The position numbers and the translations under genes were made by a program. Source: Stenotrophomonas sp. MMGLT7 (GTDB lineage: Bacteria; Pseudomonadota; Gammaproteobacteria; Xanthomonadales; Xanthomonadaceae). From it: 64,000 nucleotides of DNA. Location of the stretch: assembly GCF_021168555.1 (NCBI RefSeq), contig NZ_JAJOZS010000005.1:186001-250000 (forward strand), in the 5' to 3' direction. Below the pieces are notes generated by a model. The model made no database searches. It worked only from the letters and a program-made list of their open reading frames with translations, and had not been told where the DNA came from. This document shows, piece by piece, positions 8,799 through 17,091 of this stretch. Each line of letters starts with the position of its first letter. Within the stretch, counting starts at the first letter, position 1.

Positions 8799-9860
8799 AT
8801 GCCCGCCCGCAAGAAACCCGAAGCCGCGTCCGTGGCCGGCCTGAAGGGCCGCACGGCGACCATCAACGACATCGCGCGCCTGTCGGGCGTGTCGAAGAAG
8901 ACCGTCTCGCGGATCATCAACCACTCGCCGCTGGTGCGCCAGGACACCCGCGAGAAGGTCGAGGCGCTGATGCGCGAGGTCGGCTACACGCCCGACCCGA
9001 TGGCGCGCGGGCTGGCGTTCCGCCGCTCGTTCCTGATCGGCATGGTCTACGACAATCCCACCGCGCAGTACGTGGTGGACATGCAGTACGGCGCGCTGGA
9101 CGCGCTGCGCGGCTCCGGCTTCGAGCTGGTGGTGCACCCGTGCGACAGCCGCAGCCCCGGCTACATCGAGGGCGTGCGCCGCTTCGTGCAGCAGCAGAAG
9201 CTGCACGGGGTGATCCTGGTGCCGCGCGCCTCCGAGGACCAGGCGCTGGCCGACATGCTGGCCGGCATCGGCTGCCGCTACACCCGCATCGCCGCGGTGG
9301 CGCTGGACGCCACCTCGCAGATGGTGATCACCCACGACCGCGAGGGCGCGGCCGAGGCCGCCGACTACCTGCTCTCGCTCGGCCACCGCGACATCGCCCT
9401 GATCACCGGCCCGTCGGCCTACCGCTCCAGCCACGAGCGCACCGGCGGCATCGTCGACGCGCTGCGCCAGCGCGGGCTGGAGCTGGCGCCCGAGCGCATC
9501 GTCGAGGCCGGCTACACCTTCGAGTCCGGCGTGGCCGCGGCCGAGAAGCTGCTGGCCGGCCCGTCGCCGCGGCCCAGCGCCATCTTCACCGGCAACGACG
9601 AGATGGCCGCCGGCGTCTACCGCGTGGCCATGCGCCTGGGCATCGCCATCCCGCGGCAGCTGTCGGTGATCGGCTACGACGACAGCCCGCTGGCCTCGCG
9701 GCTGTGGCCGCCGCTGACCTCGGTGCGGCGGCAGACCCGCGACACCGGCCGCACCGCCGCGGCGATGCTGATCCAGCCCGACAGCGCGCAGGTGCTGGCG
9801 GTGGCCAGCGTGCGCCCGCACCTGATCGTGCGCGATTCCTGCCAGCCGCCGGAAAGCTGA
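8799..9860 (+). CDS. LacI-family transcriptional regulator
   Basis: 353 residues. A basic N-terminal tail precedes a LacI helix-turn-helix and hinge (TINDIARLSGVSKKTVSRII, then the YTPDPMARGL hinge region). A periplasmic-binding-protein-like sensor domain follows, with IGMVYDNPTA, GVILVPRAS, GHRDIALITGPS, AIFTGNDEMA and VIGYDDSPLA blocks. LacI proteins of this type are repressors released by a sugar or sugar-acid ligand. It lies between GH43 and kduI, and ACCGGT-centred sites occur before the TRAP operon, before itself and before kduI. A uronate-catabolism repressor is therefore the natural inference. The ATG at 8799 is the first start compatible with a full helix-turn-helix. Confidence 0.92.
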   Translation: MPARKKPEAASVAGLKGRTATINDIARLSGVSKKTVSRIINHSPLVRQDTREKVEALMREVGYTPDPMARGLAFRRSFLIGMVYDNPTAQYVVDMQYGALDALRGSGFELVVHPCDSRSPGYIEGVRRFVQQQKLHGVILVPRASEDQALADMLAGIGCRYTRIAAVALDATSQMVITHDREGAAEAADYLLSLGHRDIALITGPSAYRSSHERTGGIVDALRQRGLELAPERIVEAGYTFESGVAAAEKLLAGPSPRPSAIFTGNDEMAAGVYRVAMRLGIAIPRQLSVIGYDDSPLASRLWPPLTSVRRQTRDTGRTAAAMLIQPDSAQVLAVASVRPHLIVRDSCQPPES

Positions 9861-10014
9861 GCGGGCGGGCGTGTCCCTGGCTGAGCCGGGCCGCGGGCGT
9901 TCTTCGGGGTCAGGCGCGCCCATCGGGAACGAATCTCGCCCCGGGTCCGGCCTTCGTGGTTCGCCTTTGCTGTAGCCCCTGATAGGGAGCCTCGCCAGGA
10001 GCAGGCGCCACGCC

Positions 10015-10048
10015 CCACGTAGAGCCGAGCCTGCTCGGCTCTACGTGG
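10015..10048. repeat. GTAG-type REP palindrome, 16-bp perfect stem
   Basis: CCACGTAGAGCCGAGC (10015-10030) is followed by a CT loop and its exact reverse complement (10033-10048). The GTAGAGCCGAGC core matches the style of GTAG REP elements known from Stenotrophomonas and Xanthomonas, which are mobilised by RAYT transposases. No RAYT gene lies in the window. It could also act as a transcription barrier after the LacI-family gene. Confidence 0.75.
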
Positions 10049-10142
10049 AGCAGGATGCATCGGAGAACGAGAGCCGATGTCGGACGGTTAACCGACGGTC
10101 CTGCCTGGCTCGGGGACAACCCTTGGCCAATCGCAAGATGCT

Positions 10143-10187
10143 TGCCCGGACTGCCCGGACTGCCCGGACTGCCCGGACTGCCCGGGC
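10143..10187 (+). repeat. Tandem repeat of TGCCCGGAC
   Basis: Four perfect copies of the nonamer TGCCCGGAC (10143-10178) and a fifth with one change (TGCCCGGGC) lie in the untranslated interval upstream of kduI. Copy number could vary by slippage. No coding role is apparent. Confidence 0.85.
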
Positions 10188-10306
10188 TGCGCGGCTGCGC
10201 GGGGCTGCGACCTGCAACCTGCAAGCACCTCGAAGATGTCGAAAGGGACCGGGGCCAAGAGGGCGCTCGACGGGTCCGCTCCGTGCCCACCACCTTGCAG
10301 CGCAAA

Positions 10307-10324
10307 ATGACACCGGTTTCCAAT
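10307..10324 (+). promoter_or_regulatory. Putative LacI-family operator before kduI (site 2)
   Basis: ATGACACCGGTTTCCAAT shares 15 consecutive bases with the site at 3404-3421 and has the same ACCGGT core. It ends six bases before a TAGAAT -10 box (10331-10336), placing it in the promoter spacer and -35 region of kduI, an ideal position for repression. Regulation by the LacI protein encoded just upstream is inferred. Confidence 0.65.
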
Positions 10325-10330
10325 GCCGGC

Positions 10331-10336
10331 TAGAAT
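10331..10336 (+). promoter_or_regulatory. -10 box of the kduI promoter
   Basis: TAGAAT lies 49 bases before the kduI ATG and just downstream of the putative operator. Similar TAGAAT or TACAAT hexamers precede several other genes in this window (8768, 33728, 38537, 55893). Confidence 0.5.
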
Positions 10337-10385
10337 CCCCCGGACCCTGCGGGCCGCGCAGCCGCCCCCGCCCCTGGAGAGGCCC

Positions 10386-11240
10386 ATGTCCCTGTATTGC
10401 AAGACCCACTACGCCACCCACCCCGACGCCATCAAGGGCGCTGGCAACGACCAGCTGCGCGAGCTGTACCTGCTCGACGGCCTGTTCGCCGACGATGCGA
10501 TCACGCTCAAGTACACCCACTACGAGCGCTTCGTGATCGGCGGCGCCGCGCCGGTGTCCGCGCCGCTGGCGCTGCCGCGGCAGACCGAGCCGGCCTCGGC
10601 CGCCGGCCACCCGTTCCTCGAGCGGCGCGAGCTGGGGGTGATCAACGTCGGCGCCGGCACCGGCACGGTGACCGTGGACGGCACCGCCTACACGCTGGCG
10701 CCCAAGGACGGCCTGTACGTGCCGATGGGCAGCGAGGAGGTGGTGTTCGCCTCCGCCGATGCCGCCAGCCCGGCGAAGTTCTACCTCGCCTCGACGCCGG
10801 CGCACGCGCGCTTCGAGACCCGGCAGATCTCGATCAGGGACGCGGTGCCGCTGGAGCGCGGCGCGCTGGAGACCAGCAACGAGCGCACCATCTACCAGTA
10901 CATCGTGCCGGCCACCTGCCCGTCCTCGCAGCTGCTGCTGGGGCTGACCATCCTCAAGCCCGGCAGCGTGTGGAACACCATGCCGCCGCACCTGCACGAC
11001 CGCCGCAGCGAGGTCTACTTCTACTTCGACCTGGGCGAGGACGACCGCGTCTACCACTTCATGGGCGAGCCGCAGGCGCAGCGCCACATCGTCGTGCGCA
11101 ACGACGAGGCGGTGGTGTCGCCGCCGTGGTCGATCCACATGGGCGCCGGCACCTCAAACTACGCCTTCATCTGGGCGATGGGCGGGGAAAACCTGGACTA
11201 CACCGACATGCACGTACTGGACATCTGCCAGCTCAAGTAG
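10386..11240 (+). CDS. kduI: 5-dehydro-4-deoxy-D-glucuronate isomerase
   Basis: 284 residues, the expected length for KduI. The protein follows the family closely: [16 protein letters not shown] near the start, [27 protein letters not shown], the cupin metal-site region [18 protein letters not shown], and the C-terminal [22 protein letters not shown]. KduI converts 5-keto-4-deoxyuronate, from pectin or other uronate oligomers, into 3-deoxy-D-glycero-2,5-hexodiulosonate in the cytoplasm. KduD, the next enzyme, is encoded 78 bases downstream. A strong GGAGAGG ribosome-binding site (10376-10382) precedes the ATG. The putative LacI operator and TAGAAT promoter lie immediately upstream. Confidence 0.95.
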   Translation: MSLYCKTHYATHPDAIKGAGNDQLRELYLLDGLFADDAITLKYTHYERFVIGGAAPVSAPLALPRQTEPASAAGHPFLERRELGVINVGAGTGTVTVDGTAYTLAPKDGLYVPMGSEEVVFASADAASPAKFYLASTPAHARFETRQISIRDAVPLERGALETSNERTIYQYIVPATCPSSQLLLGLTILKPGSVWNTMPPHLHDRRSEVYFYFDLGEDDRVYHFMGEPQAQRHIVVRNDEAVVSPPWSIHMGAGTSNYAFIWAMGGENLDYTDMHVLDICQLK

Positions 11241-11318
11241 CGCCCGGCGGGCCCGGCCGCGCGGCGCGGCAGGCGCCGCCCGCGCAGCCGCATGCACCGC
11301 ATTCCGCGAGGGGATCCA

Positions 11319-12077
11319 ATGACGCAAAATCCGTTCAGCCTCGAAGGCAAGGTCGCGCTGGTCACCGGCGGCAACGTCGGCCTGGGCCAGGGCATCGCGC
11401 TGGCGCTGGCGCAGGCCGGCGCGGACATCGCCGCCGCCGGCATCAACCCGCCCACCGAGACGCGCGCCCGGGTCGAGGCGCTGGGCCGGCGCTTCCTCGC
11501 CATCGGCGCCGACCTGTCCAGCATCGAGCCGGTGCCGCGCATCCTCGACGAGACCCTGGCCGGCCTCGGCCGGCTCGACATCCTGGTCAACAACGCCGGG
11601 CTGATCCGCCGCGCCGACGCGGTGGACTTCAGCGAGAAGGACTGGGACGAGGTGATCGACGTCAACCTCAAGTCGGCGTTCTTCCTGTCGCAGGCGGCGG
11701 GGCGCCACTTCATCGCCCAGGGCCGCGGCAAGATCGTCAATGTCGCCTCGATGCTGTCGTTCCAGGGCGGCATCCGGGTGCCGTCCTACACCGCCAGCAA
11801 GTCAGGACTGGCCGGCATCACCCGCCTGCTGGCCAACGAGTGGGCGGCCCGCGGCATCAACGTCAACGCCATCGCGCCGGGCTACATGGCCACCGACAAC
11901 ACCGCCCAGCTGCGCGCCGACGAGGACCGCAACAAGGCGATCCTGGACCGTATCCCCGCCGCGCGCTGGGGCACCCCGGCCGACCTCGGCGGCGCGGCGG
12001 TATTCCTGGCCAGCGCGGCCTCGGACTACGTCAACGGCGCGATCCTGCCGGTGGACGGCGGCTGGCTGGCGCGCTGA
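11319..12077 (+). CDS. kduD: 2-deoxy-D-gluconate/2-keto-3-deoxygluconate 5-dehydrogenase (SDR)
   Basis: 252 residues, a classical short-chain dehydrogenase. The NAD-binding motif VTGGNVGLGQG is at residues 15-25 and NNAG at 91-94. Catalytic Ser144, Tyr157 and Lys161 fall in NVASML and SYTASK. The sequence fits KduD, which reduces the KduI product to 2-keto-3-deoxygluconate. The start at 11319 is preferred over an in-frame ATG at 11292 because GAGGGG (11308-11313) lies at good distance and the N-terminus then begins just before the FSLEGKVALVTGG core. Downstream KDG kinase and aldolase genes are not in the window. Confidence 0.93.
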   Translation: MTQNPFSLEGKVALVTGGNVGLGQGIALALAQAGADIAAAGINPPTETRARVEALGRRFLAIGADLSSIEPVPRILDETLAGLGRLDILVNNAGLIRRADAVDFSEKDWDEVIDVNLKSAFFLSQAAGRHFIAQGRGKIVNVASMLSFQGGIRVPSYTASKSGLAGITRLLANEWAARGINVNAIAPGYMATDNTAQLRADEDRNKAILDRIPAARWGTPADLGGAAVFLASAASDYVNGAILPVDGGWLAR

Positions 12078-12228
12078 CGGCCGCTCCTCTCTCCCCTGCG
12101 GTGATGGTGGCAGCCAAGGCCGGCACGCCCGCGTGCGATTGCCCGCAGGCAGGCGCCGGTACTCTTGCCGATCGCTGCGACCCCACCGCGGCCCGAGGCG
12201 CGAAGCGGACCGGAAGGTGGTCGCCGGT

Positions 12229-14643
12229 CTATGTCGCCGGCGGCGCGATGCGGTATCGCGGAGGTGTGGCGTCCATCAGGTTCTCCACGAAGTAGTCCCA
12301 CAGGCGGCGCATGAAGTAGACGTCGTTGCGGAAGAATTCGTGATCCTGGTTCGGCAGGTAAAGCAGGTCGTAGTCCTTGTTCGCCCGGGTCAGGGCACGC
12401 GCTAGCTGCAGTGTCAGCGCCGGCATGGCGTGCTCGTCGAGGTCGCCATAGGCCAGCATCAGCTTGCCGGCCAGGCGATCGGCAAGCTCGCTGTTGTCGA
12501 GTGGCGCGAAGAGTGCCGGAACCGCGTCGGCGTCCGGCCGCACTGCGTGGCCGTCCGCGTAGACCGGACGGCCTCCGACAAGTCGGTCCATGCCGTGGAT
12601 CGCGCCGCCATACATGCCCTGGAAACCATGGCTTCCCGCCGAGGACACGCCCACCTTGTAGAAATCGGGGTGCAGCAGCAGTGCACGGGTGGAACTGTAG
12701 CCGCCGAACGAGTGGCCGTAGATGCCCACCCGTCCAAGATCCATTCCCGTGTAGCGATCGGCCAGCTGGCGGATTGCGGCGACATGGTCGTCGAGCTGGG
12801 TATCCGAAGCGGTGAGAAAGCTGCTGTCGTGGAATGCCTTCGATCGCCCGGGTGTGCCGCGTGCGTCGATCGTGACGACGACGAATCCGAGTTGAGCCAG
12901 GCTCGAGCGCGAAACCGGGTTGGCCGTCGCCGTTGCATCGAGATAGCCGACCGGGGCATTGGTGACATGCGGTCCGCCGTACATCGCGTCGATGACCGGA
13001 TGGCGGCCGTCCGGCCTGTAGTCCGGCGGCAGGTAGACGGTGGCATGGATATCGGTCGTGCCGTCGGCCGCCTTGATCCGCTCACGTCGCGGGGCGAGCC
13101 AGCCCGCTTCCCGCAGGGCCGTCACATCGGCACGTTCGAGTTCGAGCAGCACCTGCCCGTCACGGGTCGAACGCAGCACGCTAACCGGTGGCTGGTCCAC
13201 GGTCGAATAGCTGTCGATCACGTACCGGGCCGAAGGTGAAAGCTGGCGGGACGGACGCCCACCCAGCAGCACTCCGGCGCCGCCGTCGATGGCGTGGTCG
13301 GCGGACTCGGGGGTGAGGAGAACGGGGGCGCCGCCATCCAGGGAAATGCGGTAAAGCCGGCGCTCGTAGGGATCGCCGGGTTCGCGTCCGCCTGCAGTGA
13401 AGAACAGCTGCCGCCTGTGTTCGTCGACACCGACGACATCGCGTACCAGCCAGGAGCCGGACGTCAGTCTGCGCAAGATGCGGCCATCGCGGCGATCGAG
13501 CAGATAGAGGTGGCCCCAGCCGTCGCGCTCGGAAAACCATACGATCTCGTCGCTGCTGCGGAGCACGTGTACCGCAGGGCGATTGTAGGTGTAGGAGTTG
13601 AGCTGGACGCGGGTGTCGGATCGTTCTTCGAGGATCGTGCGGACCGTACCGGCGCGCAGGTCGATCTCGACCAGGCGCAGGCGTGCCGGCCGGTCGTAGC
13701 GGACGATGGCGGTATAGACCTTGTCGGCGGATGCCGACCAGCCCAGCACGCCGGCTTCGGTCAGGCTGTTCCAGCCTTCGGGGATGTCGATCCGGCGCGT
13801 GCGCTCCGCTTCGACGTCGGTTACGAACCAGGCATCCCGGACTTGCTCGGCATCGCCCAGCAGCCCCAGGCGCACCTGGTGCACGACCGGGCGGAAGCCA
13901 TCTTCCGGGGCGTTGGCCAGATACGGATACGGAGCCACTCGACGCTCGTCGTAGCGTACGCCGAACAGTCGCCGCCCATCCGGCGACCAGGACACCGCGA
14001 ATGGCGGAATCTGCAGTCGGCCTTGTCGCCATGGAATGCCGCGCAACGCGAAATCAGGCAGTACGCCGTAGCCGTGCGACGGCTCACCGTCATGCGTCAA
14101 CGGCCTTTCTTCCCGCGCGCCATCGGTGCGCAGTACCAGGTTGGCGTCCCGCACCGACACCGAGCGGGTGCCATCGGGTGCAGGCAGCGAGCGCCGATCC
14201 GGCGCAGGCGCCGGCGAGAGCCGGCATGTGTAGGCCGGCACATGGCAGTCGATCGCCGAGTCGCGATCTACGCGCAACCTGATACGCAGATTGGACTGCA
14301 GTGCCTGTTCCACCGATTCGACGCGTGTGGTGATCGGGGCGGGGTCGGCGGGTACCAGCCCTGCGATGGCCTCGGCCATCCGTGCGGCATCGAACAGCGG
14401 CTGGCGATTGGGTCCGGCAGGATCGACCAGGATGAACTCGGCGCCGGCACGCGTCTTGCGCTCGTACCAGAATCGGCCATCGGCCAGCCAATTCGGCGAT
14501 ATCGCGGCGTTGAGGACCCTGCCCCTGAGATTGAAGTCCAGCACGCGTTCGGCGCGGGCATAGGTATCCACCGTTGGTTCCGCATTCGCGAGCGCCGGCA
14601 AGAAGCCAACGGCAAGCAGGAACACCACAATGCGCAGCCGCAT
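12229..14643 (-). CDS. Exported prolyl-oligopeptidase-family (S9) peptidase
   Basis: 804 residues with a signal peptide (MRLRIVVFLLAVGFLPALANA) from the ATG at 14643. The N-terminal two thirds (to about residue 560) look like a DPP-IV type beta-propeller, with repeated WSPDG-like, WFSERDGWGHLYLLDRRDG and LFFTAGG segments. The C-terminal alpha/beta hydrolase domain has the nucleophile elbow GHSFGGYSS, an acidic region YGDLDEHAMP and the catalytic His in NQDHEFF. It probably trims peptides in the periplasm or outside the cell. It converges with kduD. Base composition looks lower in GC than the flanking genes, possibly a sign of transfer or relaxed codon use. Confidence 0.88.
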   Translation of the reverse strand: MRLRIVVFLLAVGFLPALANAEPTVDTYARAERVLDFNLRGRVLNAAISPNWLADGRFWYERKTRAGAEFILVDPAGPNRQPLFDAARMAEAIAGLVPADPAPITTRVESVEQALQSNLRIRLRVDRDSAIDCHVPAYTCRLSPAPAPDRRSLPAPDGTRSVSVRDANLVLRTDGAREERPLTHDGEPSHGYGVLPDFALRGIPWRQGRLQIPPFAVSWSPDGRRLFGVRYDERRVAPYPYLANAPEDGFRPVVHQVRLGLLGDAEQVRDAWFVTDVEAERTRRIDIPEGWNSLTEAGVLGWSASADKVYTAIVRYDRPARLRLVEIDLRAGTVRTILEERSDTRVQLNSYTYNRPAVHVLRSSDEIVWFSERDGWGHLYLLDRRDGRILRRLTSGSWLVRDVVGVDEHRRQLFFTAGGREPGDPYERRLYRISLDGGAPVLLTPESADHAIDGGAGVLLGGRPSRQLSPSARYVIDSYSTVDQPPVSVLRSTRDGQVLLELERADVTALREAGWLAPRRERIKAADGTTDIHATVYLPPDYRPDGRHPVIDAMYGGPHVTNAPVGYLDATATANPVSRSSLAQLGFVVVTIDARGTPGRSKAFHDSSFLTASDTQLDDHVAAIRQLADRYTGMDLGRVGIYGHSFGGYSSTRALLLHPDFYKVGVSSAGSHGFQGMYGGAIHGMDRLVGGRPVYADGHAVRPDADAVPALFAPLDNSELADRLAGKLMLAYGDLDEHAMPALTLQLARALTRANKDYDLLYLPNQDHEFFRNDVYFMRRLWDYFVENLMDATPPRYRIAPPAT

Positions 14644-14806
14644 TCCTGCATGCCGCGTCGGCGCCGCATGCGGACCGGAGCGCCGAGAAGGGGAACATCC
14701 ATGGACAGGGCGGGCGACAGCGACAGCCTGATGTGGGGGCATGCGGGCTTCTCCGGTGCAGGTTGGGAACGCGGGTTGGATTCCCAGTATTGCTCCGCTG
14801 CCACGC

Positions 14807-15697
14807 TCACACGTCGCCGTCCGCGCTCCAGCCCTCGCCGCTGCCGCGCTGGAACAAGCAGTCCGCGTCCAGCACGGTGCCGGCCGGCAGGTGCGCCTGC
14901 TCGGCCAGGCCGGCGTAGATCGGCGCGAAGTCGGGCGCGGTGGCGGCCATCAGCTGCTCGAAGCCGTCGATGACGAAGTAGGTCTTCTGGTAGCTGTCGA
15001 TGCGGTAGCGGGTGCGCATGATCCGCTCCAGGTCGAAGCCGATGCGGTTGGGTGCGGCCGACTCCAGCGCATGCAGTGACTCGCCGCGGGACGAGACGAT
15101 GCCGGCGCCGTAGATGCGCAAGCCCGCCGGCGTGTCGACCAGGCCGAATTCCACCGTGTACCAGTACAGCCGGCTCAGGTGCGCCAGCGCTTCCGGGCCG
15201 ATGCCGTGCGCCTTCACGCCGCCGCGGCCGTAGGCCTGCATGTAGTCGGCGAACAGCGGGTTCATCAGCAGCGGCACGTGGCCGAACAGGTCGTGGAACA
15301 GGTCCGGCTCGGCGATGTAGTCGATCTGCTCGGGGCGGCGGATCCACCAGGTCACCGGGAAGCGGCGGTGCGCCAGGTGCTCGAAGAAGTCCAGCTCCGG
15401 CAGCAGCCCCTGCACGCCGATCAGGGTCCAGCCGGTGGCCGCGCCCAGCACCTCGTTGAGCTGGTCGAAGCGCGGGATGGAGTGCGGGCTCATGCCCATC
15501 TCGTCCTGCGCCTGCAGGAACTCGTCGCAGGCGCGGCCCACCAGCAGTTCGCGCTGGCGCTGGTACAGCGCGCCCCAGGTGGCATGGTCGTCGGCGCCGT
15601 AGCGCTCCCATGGCTGCTCGAGCACGGCGGTGGTGTAGACCGGCACGTAGCCCTTGTCGGTGTGCTGGTGTTCGACGCTGTGCGGCGTGGCCTGCAT
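14807..15697 (-). CDS. phhA: Phenylalanine 4-monooxygenase
   Basis: 296 residues, the size of bacterial iron- and pterin-dependent phenylalanine hydroxylases. The iron ligands are visible as the two His of FHDLFGHVPLL and the Glu of YWYTVEFGLV. The pterin/substrate surroundings PVTWWIRRPEQIDYI and IRIYGAGIVSS-type segments are conserved. The enzyme converts phenylalanine to tyrosine in the cytoplasm. AGGAG lies seven bases before the ATG at 15697. An Lrp/AsnC regulator is transcribed divergently 126 bases away, and an inverted repeat lies between them, so amino-acid-responsive control is likely. A pterin carbinolamine dehydratase gene is not adjacent. Confidence 0.95.
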   Translation of the reverse strand: MQATPHSVEHQHTDKGYVPVYTTAVLEQPWERYGADDHATWGALYQRQRELLVGRACDEFLQAQDEMGMSPHSIPRFDQLNEVLGAATGWTLIGVQGLLPELDFFEHLAHRRFPVTWWIRRPEQIDYIAEPDLFHDLFGHVPLLMNPLFADYMQAYGRGGVKAHGIGPEALAHLSRLYWYTVEFGLVDTPAGLRIYGAGIVSSRGESLHALESAAPNRIGFDLERIMRTRYRIDSYQKTYFVIDGFEQLMAATAPDFAPIYAGLAEQAHLPAGTVLDADCLFQRGSGEGWSADGDV

Positions 15698-15761
15698 GGC
15701 ACGGCTCCTGTGGGGCGATCCGTCGATGCTAGCGGCAGCGTCGCGCAACAGGCTTGCGAAT

Positions 15762-15790
15762 ATTGCGTCGATAGCGGGTATTGACGCAAT
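15762..15790. promoter_or_regulatory. Inverted repeat between phhA and the Lrp-type regulator gene
   Basis: ATTGCGTC (15762-15769) and GACGCAAT (15783-15790) form perfect arms whose centres are 21 bp apart, two helical turns, in an unusually AT-rich stretch. This geometry suits a dimeric Lrp/AsnC-family regulator controlling both divergent genes. Binding is inferred. Confidence 0.55.
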
Positions 15791-15823
15791 CTTGTTGCAT
15801 CGATTGCTGTTGCGGGGCAACAC

Positions 15824-16312
15824 ATGGCCGGGAACATCGCGCTCGACCGCACGGATCTGCGCCTGCTTGCGCTGCTGCAGCGGCAGGGCCGCGCCAGCAA
15901 TGCCGACATCGCCGCGCAGGTGCGGCTGTCGCCCTCGGCCTGCCTGCGGCGGATCCAGCGGCTGGAGGCCAACGGCGTCATCGGCGGCTATGGCGCGCGG
16001 GTGGTACCGCAGGCGGTGGGGCTGGGACTGCAGGCGTTCGTGCGGGTGCAGCTGGAGAAGCACGGCCAGGCCGGCATCGCCCATTTCGCCGCCGCGGTGC
16101 AGGAATGGGACGAGGTGGTGGCCTGCCACGCCCTGACCGGCGACATGGACTACCTGCTGCACGTGATGGTGCGCGACCTGGAGCACTTCTCTGCGTTCCT
16201 GCTGGACCGCCTGCTCAATGCCGCCGGCGTGGCCGACGTCAATTCCAGCTTCGTGCTGCGCACGGTCAAGGCCGACGCCGGCATCCCGCTGTCGCCGGTG
16301 CCGCCGGCATGA
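15824..16312 (+). CDS. Lrp/AsnC-family transcriptional regulator
   Basis: 162 residues. An N-terminal winged helix-turn-helix (LDRTDLRLLALLQRQGRAS to SACLRRIQRLEANGVIGGY) is followed by the RAM ligand-binding domain (LQAFVRVQLEKH, VVACHALTGDMDYLLHVMV, VNSSFVLRTVK). Lrp-like proteins sense amino acids, and this one is divergent from phenylalanine hydroxylase; control of phhA by phenylalanine or tyrosine is the simplest inference. Its stop overlaps the start of the DUF2238 gene by ATGA. Confidence 0.92.
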   Translation: MAGNIALDRTDLRLLALLQRQGRASNADIAAQVRLSPSACLRRIQRLEANGVIGGYGARVVPQAVGLGLQAFVRVQLEKHGQAGIAHFAAAVQEWDEVVACHALTGDMDYLLHVMVRDLEHFSAFLLDRLLNAAGVADVNSSFVLRTVKADAGIPLSPVPPA

Positions 16313-16944
16313 GCGGCGCGCCGCCGCGCATCGTGCCCGCGCGCCGGGAAAGGCATCTGCTGGCCTGGACCGTGGCGGCGGCGCTGCTGGCATCGGGGTG
16401 CATCGCGCGCGATCGCCTGACCTGGCTGATGGAAGTGATCTGGGTGATCGCGGCACTGCCGCTGCTGGCGTGGCGCTGGCAGCGGTTCCCGCTGACGCGG
16501 CTGCTGTGCTGGCTGCTGGCCCTGCACGCGCTGGTGCTGATCCACGGCGGCACCTACACCTATGCGCAGACCCCGGCCGGCTTCTGGCTGCGCGACCTGC
16601 TGGGCACCGAGCGCAACCCGTGGGACCGCGTCGGCCACCTGATGCAGGGCTTCGTGCCGGCGATCCTGGCGCGCGAGCTGCTGCTGCGCTGTACGCCGCT
16701 GCGCCGCGGCGGCTGGCTGGTCTACCTGGTGCTGGCCGCGTGCCTGAGCTTCTCGGCGTTCTTCGAGCTGCTGGAGTGGTGGGCGGCGCTGGCGTGGGGC
16801 GCCGATGCCGATGCCTTCCTGGCCACCCAGGGCGACGCGTGGGACACGCAGTGGGACATGTTCCTGTGCCTGTGCGGGGCGATCGCCTCGCTGCTGCTGT
16901 TCTCGCGCCTGCACGACCGCCAGCTGGGAACTGCCGGAACCTGA
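16309..16944 (+). CDS. DUF2238 (YjdF-like) inner-membrane protein
   Basis: 211 residues with about six hydrophobic segments. The family hallmarks are present: IHGGTYTYAQTPAG, NPWDRVGHLMQGFVPAILARE, FSAFFELLEWWAAL and the acidic TQGDAWDTQWDMFLCLCGA motif. Conserved His, Asp and Glu residues in the membrane hint at metal or proton chemistry, but no function is established for DUF2238. The ATG overlaps the regulator stop (16309-16312), so translation is coupled although the two products have no obvious link. Confidence 0.88.
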   Translation: MSGAPPRIVPARRERHLLAWTVAAALLASGCIARDRLTWLMEVIWVIAALPLLAWRWQRFPLTRLLCWLLALHALVLIHGGTYTYAQTPAGFWLRDLLGTERNPWDRVGHLMQGFVPAILARELLLRCTPLRRGGWLVYLVLAACLSFSAFFELLEWWAALAWGADADAFLATQGDAWDTQWDMFLCLCGAIASLLLFSRLHDRQLGTAGT

Positions 16945-17091
16945 GCGGCGGCGGCGCTGGTACAGTGGCGCCCCCGGGAACCCTGCGGCGGTGGAAACCG
17001 CCCGGGTTCCCCGCAGCCAGCCGATGCCGCCCACCGGCGCCATGCCAGCGCAACGCCTCACACCCGTTCGCCGACACGACAGGACTGCCCG

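Larger units (their letters stand above)
9861..10306. other. Gene-free interval between lacI-type gene and kduI
   Basis: No credible gene is seen. The interval holds a perfect GTAG-type palindrome (10015-10048) and a short 9-bp tandem repeat (10143-10187), both listed separately. The remainder shows no recognisable structure. Confidence 0.7.
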
